Assembly: GCF_019649055.1 (NCBI RefSeq) | Contig: NW_026570257.1 | Location: forward strand, 682,001 to 746,000 | Reading direction: 5' to 3' | Length of the DNA: 64,000 bases | Source of the DNA: Paramacrobiotus metropolitanus | Lineage: Eukaryota; Tardigrada; Eutardigrada; Parachela; Macrobiotidae | Shown here: piece after piece, positions 1 through 10,745 of the stretch | How the letters are laid out: each line of letters begins with the position of its first letter | How positions within the stretch are numbered: the stretch's first letter is position 1 | The notes under the pieces: model-generated | Told to the model about the DNA's origin: nothing | Seen by the model: only the letters and a program-made list of their open reading frames with translations | The model's database searches: none | Translations under genes and position numbers: made by a program

Positions 1-75
1 GCAGTCTAGTTTTATTTATGGATGCATAGCAAAGCACTTCCCACTGTCAAAAACCGCATTTATTTTGTTGTTGAT
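1..75. repeat. Dispersed repeat fragment shared with 17.06-17.15 kb
   Basis: Positions 1-75 can be aligned by eye with about 17061-17150: both carry a stretch reading tttatgga(t/c)gcata followed by an (a)aaccgcattt core. The second copy lies just before a decayed 3' flank of the secreted-protein family. I see no convincing gene in the rest of 76-733; the open frames there have no recognisable domain or splice pattern. Confidence 0.4.
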
Positions 76-733
76 TTCCTTTGTGGTTTTTGCCTAACAT
101 TATTCTGCATGAACGAAATGTACTCTAATTCGGATTGCATTAATCAAAAAATGAATAACTGCTGTATAAGAGACCGAGTGGGCATCGGCTTTTTTACTGT
201 ACGTAGAAGTCTCGTTTTTAAACGTAGCATTTGTGCATGCAACTGTGCCGGTTAACCGGCTAATGATCTAGGTTCTAGAATACGTCACGTTCACAAAAAA
301 TATCAAAACACGTCAAAACACTGAACTACTCTGCGAGGTAATTAGAGCTCTATCTTGTAGAAAAACAGTAACTGTATCACGATAGCATAAAATTGTATCA
401 CGATACATATCGGCATAACTATGTGCAAATGCCAGAAAAATAAACTGCAATAAAAAACAAAGTAAAAACTTAAGAGCTTTTGCAACAAGCTCGTCGTTCG
501 TCAAGATACTTAATAAATAAGGTAATACAAATGTAATAATGGAGTGCCCATTGCGAAATGCCATGATAAAAGCTAATATTGAGATCCATCTGAGAAAACG
601 TTGTACAGTACAGTGCGCTGTATTGTTTCCGGTGCAGCCGAATGGCTTGTGATATCACTATCCAATACACCGGATAGCTCTGATGCCTTGTGCACGTTTG
701 CAAGGCGAAAAATTTTCACCTTCTGAATTTCTG

Positions 734-1114
734 TTAGAAGGATGCTGCATCAGTGTGCAGTGCAGAATTGTGCATAACCAGATCATCCATGGCCATTGAG
801 ATTCTTCCGAGTGTTTCCGTCCGGAACTTTCAGGAATATGGACCACTACTCTGGTAGCGCCTCTCAGCCATATATATACTTATATACCTAGTTCAAATAA
901 AAATATCCGAGCTGTTCAGTGCAGATATGTTCACCAAGAGTCCGGAGACTTTGTTATCCAATCCGGCAATTTCTCGTTCCCACGCGGGAAAATCGGTCTG
1001 ATCGATGGGAACCAGTATGCGCGAAAACGTCAGCGATCCCAGCAACAAGCCTAAACTACCAAATACTACGGCTGTTGCAATGGCCAACAGGTAACGTTTT
1101 GACGTTATGATCAT
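734..1114 (-). CDS. Candidate small type II membrane protein, two exons
   Basis: Proposed exons 1114..935 and 826..734, giving 90 aa. I start at the ATG at 1114 because it directly precedes a basic residue and one strong hydrophobic segment (about residues 8-30), the layout of a signal anchor. The donor GTGAAC after 935 and the acceptor before 826 join in phase 0, and the second exon reads to a TAA. Without splicing, the frame stops near 893 and gives a 73-residue protein with the same anchor. No family is recognised. It lies downstream of, and on the same strand as, the glycosyltransferase, but shares none of its motifs. The acceptor is weak, so this is a tentative gene. Confidence 0.3.
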
Positions 1115-1401
1115 CTTGCAAAGTTCGGTACGTGGAATGTCCAGCGAGGATGCGGGAAGAGCATGCACCGGGGCCTAGCATAAGTTTTCAGGGACCACTA
1201 AGTATCAATACGAGTACTAACTGAAGTGGCAGTTTAAAAACCTGCCATAAAAAAATTCAAAATGCAAACTAGCCTTTACTCTAAAAAATCTGCATCTTCG
1301 CAGCAATACAAGTAGATTTTTCGAGATAAGATTTTACCATTACAAAAGTGACACGTAACAAACAACAAGTGAGAGTGAATTACACAAGAAACGTTTTGAA
1401 A

Positions 1402-1544
1402 CTAAATTCTAATTCCTGCCATAACTACAAAGATTGCTTCGTAGAGAAGTGCCAGACGCGGAAGTTGTTTTCTGCGATCGACACCAGCATGCAGCAATGC
1501 TAGAATATCGCGGACAAGAGGGCGATACATTAAGTACGTATACG
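1402..1544 (-). other. Orphan terminal-exon-like coding stretch
   Basis: After a possible acceptor (..GTCAG, exon from 1544) the frame stays open for 46 codons to a TAG at 1402. The peptide starts AYTYLMYRPLVRDILALLHAG and ends in a hydrophobic tail. The YxYLMYRPLVRD part resembles the end of TM7 plus helix 8 of a rhodopsin-like receptor, but no other receptor exon was found before the glycosyltransferase stop codon at 1873. It may be a gene remnant, an exon of an interleaved gene, or chance. Confidence 0.2.
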
Positions 1545-1872
1545 CTGACCGACAGCCGCCGGCCAAACATTAACCATAGTCGACAATAGTACGCATTTAG
1601 AAAAACGGTAGATATTAAATCGTACAAATTAACGTAGGTAAGTACTAGTTCATCTGCTCAAATATTTTGGCACTCGTTTAGATGTGTATAGGTGCTCGAT
1701 TATATATTAAAGCAGTCTCCGTTTTGGAAAGTACTTTTTACGCTGCAGATAATTTATTTTTCAGTCTTTATAAAGAAGCAATAATAAAATCACAAAATTC
1801 AAATCCAGAATCACAGTTGTGAAAATATCTTACGAAACGAAACCTTGCGAAATTAACGTCATAATTTCCACA

Positions 1873-3617
1873 TCAACATAATTTTTGGTAAGAATCACAC
1901 GTATCATTCCACATGCGGTACATATCCTCCACCGACGAATAATGCACACACATTTCCTTTTTCTGACATTTATCCTTTTCCACTCGCCACGCATATCCCT
2001 CTACGTCCTTGCGCTCCAACCCGGCTGCTACCGTGACAATCCCATTAATATACATATCCTCGTTCAAGCCGGCATTCAGTCGGTTGGCCAAGTACACGAC
2101 TTTGCCGACATATCTTGTCGGTAGCGCATAGAGCATGCCAGTTAAGTATTCCGGATACTCATCCGGTGGATAATCCTCCCGCGGCACAGAGTTCTTCTCC
2201 TCGGGATTGCGCAACGCCGTGACTCCACCCCTGAAAATTCCGCCGTGGACCAAAGGGTCGTCGGCCGGTTGGGAGCGCAGGTAGCGGAGGTACCGGGGCA
2301 GGTTCAACCAGTTGTCATCGTCAATTTTAACGGTAAAGGTGGAGTTTGGGCAGAAAGCCGCTACCCATTGGAGGGCGTGGATGGATTTGAGAGACTGAGC
2401 GCGGTAGTTGTCGTAGAACCGGTTGGACTGAACGATGTCGTGGAATTTTTCGGATTCGAGACCGATGCGGTATTGAATGGTTGAGCTGGCGATTTTCGCG
2501 ATCATAAAAATTAATCTACAAAAAAGAAAACGATAATTGCTGCTGTAGTTAAGTCGGCGAGGAAGCAAGTTACATTCTGCATGCTCCACGGACAACGTCA
2601 CTTCACAGATTATACCCATATTACTATGTAAAACTGTTACCATCGTGTAACCCATAACATTAATTTTTCAAACACCTAATAAATTAAGTATTAAATAAAA
2701 TTTGGAGGGTTACGAGCTGGTATAATCACGATAAGTAGTCGCATCATAAAAAATACCAAAAATAAATTCCAATAGCCTTAAAAGTCTCCCAAGTGGAGTT
2801 TGGCTACTGTTGGTTCGATAATAATAATAATTGCTTAAAAAAGCGCTGAAGACACTGTATTAATTATGGACTAATGCGAATCGCGATCGCAGAAATGTTT
2901 AACATCGAACAAGCGTAATTATACGAGTATTATTAGCAGCTTATTTACCTAATTATTTATTAATTTTATAAGAATAATCATGCATATATTAAGAGCATGA
3001 GCAGTACTCATGCAGTTTTCGTACCTCACACCACATTGGATTTCAGCCAGCGATCCCCATGTTTCGCGAATAGCCACGCGGTAGCGAAACGCTTCCGGTC
3101 GTGTAACCACAATAACAATGGCAAACACCTCCTTGCCGTTGATTTCACAGGCTTCGGGCATGATACTATACTGTTTCGCCACAACTTCCGCTACAAATCG
3201 GAAGTCTAACTTGTCTTCCTTGAGCTTGTGCCAAGCCGGAAGTCTCTTTTGAATAAAATATTGTGCGATTTCATTACCGATCAGTAGATGCACCTTCATG
3301 AAGGTTTCGTTAATTGCTACCGGCTGCGCAACGGATCGCGATCGGCTGCGTCTGACCGGTAATGGCTCCGTAACCGGGTCAATAGGATTTTGTATTCGCA
3401 AAGGTGCCGGGTGCTTAACAGCGGCCAGTCCAAAAATAACGAATAAAACCGAACAAACTCCAGATAAAATAAGAATACATAGCTGCAGGTACGACTGAAA
3501 CCGATACCGACGCCGCCGGTACATACTGTCCAGTATAACGCTCTGGTAACTCGGTAGGATGCGGAATTTCGAAGGATTAATCGTATGATCTCCGGGGTGC
3601 GTCGCGTACAGCGACAT
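1873..3617 (-). CDS. Beta-1,3-galactosyltransferase-like (GT31) type II Golgi protein
   Basis: Two exons, 3617..3025 and 2515..1873 (phase 2 junction), encode 411 aa. A short cytosolic tail with a RRRR cluster precedes a transmembrane anchor at about residues 42-66. A stem follows, then the GT31 catalytic domain: the RxAIRETWG motif near residue 185, the ExxxxxDIVQ/FxDNY block near 218-235, the metal-binding DDD at 263-265, and the NED acidic motif near 350 (EDM instead of the usual EDV). The family transfers galactose or N-acetylhexosamine from a UDP-sugar in beta-1,3 linkage onto glycans in the Golgi lumen. Length is normal for the family and the gene looks intact. The acceptor sugar cannot be told from sequence. 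A GTAAGC donor near 3775 on this strand could end a 5' non-coding exon. Confidence 0.85.
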
Positions 3618-4235
3618 TATTCATCGTATAGCTGGCCATTATGCAATGGAAGTATGCATCGTAGAAAAAGGTCGAGCGGTTGATTAAAATATAAAACCAT
3701 ATAATAGATCATTGCTTTTTACGTCCTTATGCTAGTGTATCAACAGGTGGTTTAATTTTAATGCGCTTCCATGGCTTACCGTCGGAAACCGTGCAATGAT
3801 AACAATACTTAATACACTATGAAAAAGTCTTGCAGAATTCAGGCAAAGCGCATCACATCGTAATGTACTCGTAAATCGTAAGTAGATCATTCACGAGGAG
3901 AAGATTTGGAGCAGATGTGCGAGACTACGCCGGAAGGTACGCAGTGCGTGCCAGTTAATGCATACTGCTTCAGTTTCGTACTAATACTTGTACAACGCTG
4001 ATATTTTTAATTGTTATGTACAGTGTAATTTACTTTTTCCGAAAACCGTACGTATGTGCGAAAATTCAAACAGAAAAACCAAGTCAAATCTGACGGTAAT
4101 GTTAAAACGAAATTCATCGTCTTGTACACACCGCTGGATCTTCCGAAGTGAAACTCTTTCGCCGGTATTGGATGACACAAACGGTACTTAAACAGCCTCA
4201 GTTTAACCAGTGATTTAAACTCCTGTCCATTACAC
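3618..4235. other. Intergenic, upstream of the glycosyltransferase
   Basis: AT-rich sequence with no supported coding exon. It probably holds the glycosyltransferase promoter and perhaps a 5' UTR exon, since a plausible minus-strand donor (CCGACG then GTAAGC) lies near 3775. No other structure was recognised. Confidence 0.4.
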
Positions 4236-4921
4236 TTAAGGGAAGTGGGCCGGTACATGGTGCCAAATTCGTATACATGCACGAAAACTTTCACTTTCGC
4301 GCACTCCCAAACACATTTTTGTTTCGGTTTAGGACATTCTACAGCCAGAAGGTTTGTATACACTGGCGTGAAAACCGTTTGTGCGCGCAACATCCGGTTC
4401 GGGAGTTATGGCTGTTAGAAAATCCAAAAAGTTTAAATGCGTTCAGGTGTACCAAAAGTCTCATTATGGACCGATCTCCCTCAAATTTTGCACGTAAATG
4501 CACATAATCACGAAGATCGTTTTTACACCGATCCACTGTTCTAGCATGTTTTTCAAATTTTAAAATGAATTTCAAAAATTTTAAAATTTATTTTAAAATT
4601 TGAAAAAAATCATTGAAGTCTGGATCGGTGTAAAAACGATCTTCATAGACATGCGCATTTATATGCAAAATCTGAGGGAGATCGGTCCATAATCAGACTT
4701 TTGGTACACCTGAATGCATTTAAACTTTTTGGAATTTTCTAACAGCCATAGCTCCCGAACCGGATGTTGCGCGCACAAACGGTTTTCACGCCAGTGTATA
4801 CAAATCTTCTGACTATAGAATGTCACAAACCGAAACAAAAATGTGTTTGGGAGTGCGCGAAAGTGAAAGTTTTCGTGCCTGTACACGAATTTGGTACTAT
4901 ATACCGGCCCACTTCCCTTAA
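4236..4921. mobile_element. TTAA-bounded palindromic (foldback) element, copy 1, 686 bp
   Basis: The element starts TTAAGGGAAGTGGGCCGGTA and ends with the reverse complement, finishing in ..CCCTTAA. The two arms (about 4236-4560 and 4610-4921) are inverted copies over roughly 300 bp, including the matching segments at 4277-4330 and 4850-4900, around an AT-rich centre at 4560-4605. TTAA at both ends fits a TTAA target duplication, as in piggyBac-type elements, but no transposase is present. The open frames inside the arms are mirror copies of each other and are not genes. Related, more decayed copies lie at 53078-53556 and 59099-59321. Confidence 0.85.
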
Positions 4922-5684
4922 TACGAGCATAAAGATACGTGTATCCATCTCCATACAGTTTGTGCATAACACATTTTTTGATTGTGGGGCAAGAAGCCGG
5001 TGTAGCATTTTAGTACATCGCTAGGTATTAAAATCAGAAATAGTTATGCGTATTATCCATTACTATGTCTCTCAAACAGAATATAGGTAAAATCTTAATA
5101 GCACAACCGCACCGGGCGATGCCAGCCGCGTTAAACGACGAAAGCATTTTAAATTTTCTTACGTACATGTTACGCTGTACACTATTTGTAAATGAAAACT
5201 ACAGTTAATAGTGGGTGTTTAAACGAACAAACATAGCGTGGTGTTGCCGGAACTGGAAGACATTTGTGATTTGGGCAAAGGCCCGTCAGCCCCCTTTTAC
5301 TGAACATACAACAACATGATGGATACCACCACAACAGATGCGGCAGAAAAACATTCGAAAACAAAGTCAATGCAGAGGGAAAGGGCGGAAGGGAAAAAAA
5401 TTCACTGTCCAAACGCAGAAATGATTTCAAACGAACACACCAACACTTCAGCAGCGCAGAAACCCTCAGAATATCAATCTCTCAGGAAACAAAGCAACCA
5501 CTGAAAGCTGACAAACAGCCATAAACAAGAAATGGGATGAATATTCACCCACAATAAACTATGATTAACCACGTTAATCATTCGTCATCCAAAAAGCCAA
5601 AGTCATTAGATAAGAAAGAGATTTTCGACAAATTCGAAGAAATGCGGTGAAATTATTCTATTCATGGACATATCGCGAATCCGC
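4922..5684. other. Intergenic
   Basis: No supported gene. A 62-codon plus-strand frame (5316-5504) rich in Thr, Lys and Glu has no recognisable domain and overlaps an equally long minus-strand frame, so I leave it out. Confidence 0.4.
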
Positions 5685-5964
5685 GCTAGGCAATCTATTA
5701 AAACTGCCTCCCAGGCTGTAGGATTACTTTATATTATTATCGCATAGAACTTGTACATAATTACACGTTCCCAGGCACCAGAATAAAGTTAATGCAACCG
5801 GACGTTGCAGTCATGATTTTACGGCATACCGCAGGCGGAACACACATCGGTCCAAATTTGACGGGATATAAAGTTCAGGTTTTCATTTTATTTCAAAATT
5901 CCGTTGTCGATCAGGTTAATATTAGCGTTAACTATACTTCGACGATCGTGCACTATTAGTTAGA
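5685..5964 (+). promoter_or_regulatory. TATA promoter of secreted-protein gene copy 1
   Basis: A TATAAA box at 5867-5872 lies about 95 bp before the ATG. Blocks upstream are shared with the other two copies: AAACTGCCTCC near 5700, an ATACCGCAGGC block near 5827, and GGTCCAAA shortly before a GATATAA box. Conservation of spacing and order across three copies supports a real promoter, or simply a recent shared origin. Confidence 0.6.
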
Positions 5965-6600
5965 ATGGACGGTAAATTTTTGATTATTTTCCTGGGATGT
6001 CTGTGTGTGGCATACGCCGCCAGATCTGCTTCTCGGCCAGTTGATAAGCAGACGGAGAAGATTGGCCAGGTAAATTCATCGCACTTTTTATGCATTCCGT
6101 TGGCCGTTGTGCGCGCTCTTCGAACAATGCTTTATATATTTGCAGTAGCTTCTTTAGTTTTCCGTTATGCATTCAAACTGATTTTTTTGAGCATTATTTT
6201 CAGGATGCAATGATGACCCCGCAGAAAAACAGCCCGGCCCCAGCGGCCAAATGCGGCATGAGCTTTCAAAAAGTGATTTTTAAAACTTATCAGACGGAAG
6301 AAACCCGTATCTTCACCGGTTTATACACCACGTATTATTTTAATGTAAGCAAAAGAAACCAGCGCGGGTTATAGCTGTGCTTATTCGACGCGTACGCCGG
6401 CGCTGCGTGTCACGCCTCGTCTGGCAGACTGGCTCTGCATTATGCTGAAACTTGCTACTCTGATACAGGTTGACCTGCAATTTCGTGGTGATAATGCCGG
6501 TGCAGGCCGTCCTATGTTTGCCAGGAATAAGGCGCTCGTTGTTTCCGTACCTAAAGGAAGAGGTCTAGTGACGACTGTGGACGTTAATCCGTGCGCCTAA
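5965..6600 (+). CDS. Small secreted cystatin-like protein, copy 1 (125 aa)
   Basis: Exons 5965..6069, 6204..6344 and 6469..6600, all phase 0, with GTAAAT and GTAAGC donors. The product is 125 aa with a signal peptide ending near residue 19 (..CLCVAYAA). The mature part has Cys in a KCGMSFQKV motif and in a C-terminal NPC motif. The stretch TYQTEETR..YYFNVDL recalls the QxVxG..YY.V core of cystatins (cysteine-protease inhibitors), but the match is weak and no inhibitory role is proven. This copy has a longer exon 2 (141 nt against 129), with four extra residues replacing the GGTK seen in copies 2 and 3. An AATAAA lies at about 6869. It is the first gene of a tandem family of three. Confidence 0.85.
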
Positions 6601-6888
6601 TTTTCTTTGTGCATGATACAAACATGTACAAGAATGAAGTGAACGTCCTTTCCGATAGATTGTACATTGTTTTCTAACCACCAGCTTTACAAGTTTGATT
6701 TCGGAACATGTTTGGGCGAAAGGTCATAAATGCCATGGAGCGTTGTGTAACAAATGCTGTCAAACGCATTTTCTTAACGTACTTACTAACCTTGGAATGA
6801 CTAGGACTTTCGTTGGAAAACTGATGTCAGGATTGTTTGTTAATGCCATTGCTGGAATGTTTTGTCAAATAAATACCGCATCTGATAA

Positions 6889-7062
6889 ATGAATCTCTTT
6901 GCTAAGAGAGTTAAACAAATTTTAAAAGGTAAGGTTGATTTGACCAGCGGTACGATTCATAGACTTTACGGTCGCACCACGACAGGCGTTAACGCCACAG
7001 GTGTCGCAATGGCATCGGTTATTAACGATAAGTTAAATGCCAAGATTAGTGATAAGTGGTAG
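6889..7062 (+). other. 57-codon open frame in the 3' flank of copy 1
   Basis: ATG at 6889 to TAG at 7062. The same DNA is recognisable downstream of copies 2 (about 10330-10450) and 3 (about 15090-15240) and in a decayed form at 17290-17400, but the frame is broken in those copies. It is therefore more likely a duplicated 3' UTR or flank than a gene. Confidence 0.2.
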
Positions 7063-7639
7063 ACTGGCAGTACAGCAAACCGTCATTAATTTAACTTTGG
7101 CCCTTAGGTTTTGGCACTACGGTACGGGATCGACCAGACTTGGCCTCCATTCCAAATAAACGGTTTGACGAGTAATACGAGTATAAATTCACAAATCGGT
7201 GGAACATTGCAATGTTATTACTATTTTGTCTGTATACGGAAATAAATTTGCTCATCGAAAAGATGTCGATTAAGAAGCAAAATTATTTTAATATTGTTTA
7301 ACGAGCACAAAATAATATCAGATTTTACAATGGTCCTAAGTTTTAACGAGCAAGTAAATTTTGAAAAATTTGCCCAAAATCGTAGAATAAGCTACAGTAA
7401 ATGACGTGAAGTAAAGTATAATTATCGAGGTTAGGAAAATCGAGACTTTGGTAAACATACAATATAATGAACACAAAGATTGGTGGTGCATCCTTTAAGG
7501 AAACAGCTTGCGCTGCCTTAAGCAGCTGGCGGGATTTTTAAGGAACTTAATTGTACAACAGGAGCTTTTACCTTTCATAAAAATATTTGGGCAGGGATGA
7601 TCAATTTTATTATATGACACATGCCTCCCAAAAAACGTA

Positions 7640-9060
7640 GGCGTAAAAAAAGGCAACTAGAAAATTACATAATGTGGAATGTGAAATCAGTGCTGTAGGT
7701 TGGTTATTGTGAATCACGTTGTTAGTATTCGAACAAAATCAAAACTCCCGAAATATAGTTACTAGGGGTGTGTCTACATGAAATTCGGTTGAAAAATTCG
7801 TTATTGCTAGGCCGTTTAATCGTTGTCTCTGATACAAGGCACAACTGTTTTAGAAACAATGCATTACTACTTCAGATGTTCACATTTATTCTACTGCCAA
7901 AAAACAATAATTATAAAGGTTTCAAATCGTCGCTTCCTCGTGGCATTAAAATGTTTAGTACGCTGTTAGGGAACGTTGTGGTTCACCAGGTTTCAGACAA
8001 GATTTTTTGGATTCGACAGGAGTCAATCGACTACCCTGATACAAAACAAATCCTTTTTTTATTCATATTAATAAAGAATTTTGTATATGCAGTTATACGG
8101 TATATGCACTAACGGGTAGCATCACTCGCAAAGCGAAAAAAACACTGATGCTTTGACACAAAAAGTGCCATTGTACAACTTTTGTATTTGCTGTAAAGAA
8201 ATAAGTTGTTCCGGGAATGTGCTTTTTATGAATGCTTATAATACAGGTCGATCGCACCAAGTGTGGGCAGTTGAGTAAAATAATTTAAAAAATAATCCTG
8301 TAAACAATTCTGTTGTTCACTTTCATCTTTGTTAGTGCAACTTTTTATTGCGGATCCAGTGATGTAAAAACTGAGATCCGTTGATGCGCCTGGAACGCGT
8401 AGGGCGGGGCTTAATAGGAGAGGGTATGGGCCAGTTTTTCAACGATTATAACCGCCCCTCTCAAAAATTCAGTATTTGATGTTTTTTTGTGAACTTATTG
8501 TTAACCATTGAGTGGCCTTAAAGGCATTCGTTAAGGGTTACCAAAAGATTTTTGCGCGATTAGTGCCAGTAGTGAGTTCAAAACAAGAAGTTGCTCTCAT
8601 AGACTTGTATGTTAAAAGATTCCATCCGAAGGATGTGGTTGCCTAGAGTAGGGATCGTGGCTAGCCAGGTGTTTGTGATTCAAAGGAAGTTAGAAAAGGA
8701 CTATTAGAAAACCAGATTATTGTTCGGTAGTTCTCACGTATCCAGAATTTTTAAAAAATTATAGACTGAGCATGGATATTTCTTAATAAGCAGTGCGTTT
8801 TTTTGGGAAAATGAAAGTAAAAATTCGGCTACCGTTCCTTGCGTATAAACTTCTACCGCAGAAATATGACTAAAAAAGTTATAAAAATAACAAAAAAATT
8901 TTCGGGTTCAATGGTAGCAAAGGAGAATTTTTTGTTACTGCCCACACTTGGTGCGATCGACCTGTATGTAAACATTTCAGGCACTTACTTATTTTATCGT
9001 TTCTCATCAGAGATACTTATTATAGTTACTTTTCTAAGCGTTTCTCATTTCGCATTCCGG
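7640..9060. repeat. Diverged repeat pairing with 20085-20800
   Basis: Segments at about 7660-7870 and 8225-8243/8965-9010 match about 20100-20310 and 20680-20740: shared strings include a cagtgctgta block, GAAA..GTTGAAAAATT, a CGTTTAATCGTTGT-like block and AGGCA(C/G)TTACTTATTTTA. The 7.6-9.1 kb copy is interrupted by the inverted-repeat element at 8242-8966, which is absent from the partner. Confidence 0.5.
8242..8966. mobile_element. Tc1/mariner-type element with 28-bp inverted repeats and TA duplication
   Basis: The left end, CAGGTCGATCGCACCAAGTG plus eight more bases from 8244, is repeated perfectly in reverse complement ending at 8964, and TA flanks both ends (8242-8243 and 8965-8966). 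TA target duplication is typical of the Tc1/mariner superfamily. The 660-bp interior is too short for a full transposase and has stops, but a short frame near 8573-8640 reads KQEVALIDLYVKRFHPKDVVA, like the first helix-turn-helix of such transposases. It is probably a deleted or decayed copy. A related empty site is seen near 20690-20720. Confidence 0.75.
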
Positions 9061-9128
9061 ATTTCGTCAGTACATCCCCTGCATCACATATAGACGATGT
9101 TATACCTACGTATCGGTTTTCTAATCGG

Positions 9129-9471
9129 GATCTTTGTAAAAATTCAACGCTATCAGATAAAAAAATTGCAGGAATTCCGGGATAACCTAAAGAGAATTAC
9201 TCACGCGCATGCCGCGATACGAGTTTTGAAGCTACTCAAACTGCCTCCGGCCGGGGTAATTGTGAAAGTATCTTAAATATTACTATTACACAGAACTTAC
9301 ATAATACAAACTTCACCGTATACCGCAGGCAAACCACATGGTGGTCCAAATCGGATGGGATATAAGAGTTCAGTTTTTAGTTTAGTTTCCCAAATACGGT
9401 GTTCTTCCGCTATCGCCGCAAGTTTTCTCTGTGGTCAACCATACACTACCGCTCGTGCATAATTTGCTAGA
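9129..9471 (+). promoter_or_regulatory. TATA promoter of secreted-protein gene copy 2
   Basis: A TATAAG box at 9361-9366 lies about 110 bp before the ATG, preceded by GGTCCAAATCGGATGG, a TATACCGCAGGC block and CTACTCAAACTGCCTCC. The same blocks stand in the same order before copies 1 and 3; similarity to copy 3 extends back to about 9129 (13372 in copy 3). Confidence 0.6.
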
Positions 9472-10111
9472 ATGAACGGCAAAATTTTGATTGCTTTCTT
9501 GGGATGCCTGTGTGTAGCTTATGCCGCAAAATCTGTTTCTAAGCCGGTGGATAAAAAGACGGAGAAAATAGGCCAGGTAACACAGTCCACAAATACGTTT
9601 TGAATTCCTGTCGGTTGACGGCGAGCGCCCAATTGGATAGTGTTTTATACTGTAGACGCAGTACTCTGTACATAGCTTCTCTGTTGTTTCGTTTCTGTCT
9701 TAATTACTGTAAATTGCCTATCTTCCTTTGTACTGTTTTCAGGATGCATTTATGGCCCCGGGAACAGATGGGATGCCCCCAATGCAAAAATGCGGCATGA
9801 GCATTCAGAAAGTGATTTACAACACTTATCAAAAGGAGGAAACTCGCGGAGGAACCAAATACTATTTTAATGTAAGCACAACACAACCAACGTGTTTATT
9901 ATAATTAACAGAGCCGTGCTTATTCGGCATGCGGACCGTTTACTTGCACTGCATTATGATGGAACTTGTTATTTTGATACAGGTAAATCTGCAGTACCGT
10001 GGCGGTAATGCCGGTAGAGACGGTCCTATGATTGTTAAGGATAAGGAAATCGTTGTTACTGTCCCCAAAGGAAAAGGCAAAGCTACCGTGGACGTTAATC
10101 CATGCGAGTAG
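9472..10111 (+). CDS. Small secreted cystatin-like protein, copy 2 (120 aa)
   Basis: Exons 9472..9576, 9743..9871 and 9983..10111, all phase 0, encode 120 aa. There is a signal peptide (about residues 1-19), then a KPVDKKTEKIGQ segment, the KCGMSIQKV cysteine motif, TYQKEETRGGTKYYF (the part most like a cystatin QxVxG/YY core), and a C-terminal VDVNPCE. Exon lengths of 105, 129 and 129 nt are identical to copy 3, and the introns align as well, so the unit was copied as genomic DNA rather than by retrotransposition. An AATAAA occurs near 10309. A defensive or digestive protease inhibitor is possible but not shown. Confidence 0.87.
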
Positions 10112-10624
10112 TTTTATTTGCTCAGACACATACTGGTACAAGATCGTAATAAACGTCCTTTCCAATAGACGATACATTGTATCTAACAAGCCACTTAACA
10201 AGTTTGATGTTAGAATATTATGCCATGGAGCACTGTATTATACGTGTGTTAAGAAGTGTAGCACATATTTTCTAACACAAAGTCTGCTAATTCCAAAGTA
10301 TGTTGTCAAATAAACCTCGCAGGAATGGCTTTAGTAGAGGAATTTTTTTAAAGGCGTATAACTGACATTAAAATTCAGTCATTTTGTAGTCGTACCACGA
10401 TAAATGTTAATAGAATGGCATCGGTAATTAACGAAAATGCCGAAAGTTAGTGGGAATACCACATTCCCTCTCAACAGCAAAGCGTTGTCTTAACTTTTGG
10501 CCAATGGGTTCTTGCACTACCGGATAATATAGCCTTCGGCCGCCATTCCAGATGAATACCTTTGATATAACCATAGCAGCTTAATTTGTCACAATTCAAA
10601 TGGAATTTTACAATATTACTAGAT

Positions 10625-10745
10625 AAATGCATGCTAGCATGCATTTGCAGACCGAAGCAAAGCGATCAGAACGAGTTTTATTACCGCTTCTTGTAATGTA
10701 ACTTTACCAGTTTATAGCAAAATTTTTGTTGTTAACAACAAAAAT
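10625..10745. repeat. Two perfect palindromes
   Basis: 10625-10646 reads AAATGCATGCTAGCATGCATTT, a 22-bp perfect palindrome. 10722-10745 is a 24-bp perfect palindrome centred on TTGTTGTTAACAACAA. They lie in the gene-free stretch after copy 2 (about 10112-11200), where I see nothing else beyond the decaying duplicated 3' flank up to about 10560. Confidence 0.7.

Noticed and set aside
4236-4921. Firm assignment of the palindromic family to piggyBac
   Set aside because: TTAA ends fit, but no transposase or diagnostic internal repeats are present, so the superfamily is left open.
4007-5024. Several frames of 60-128 codons containing FHFRALPNTF-type peptides
   Set aside because: They recur in inverted orientation in the two arms of the palindromic element and decay in its other copies, so they are repeat sequence, not genes.
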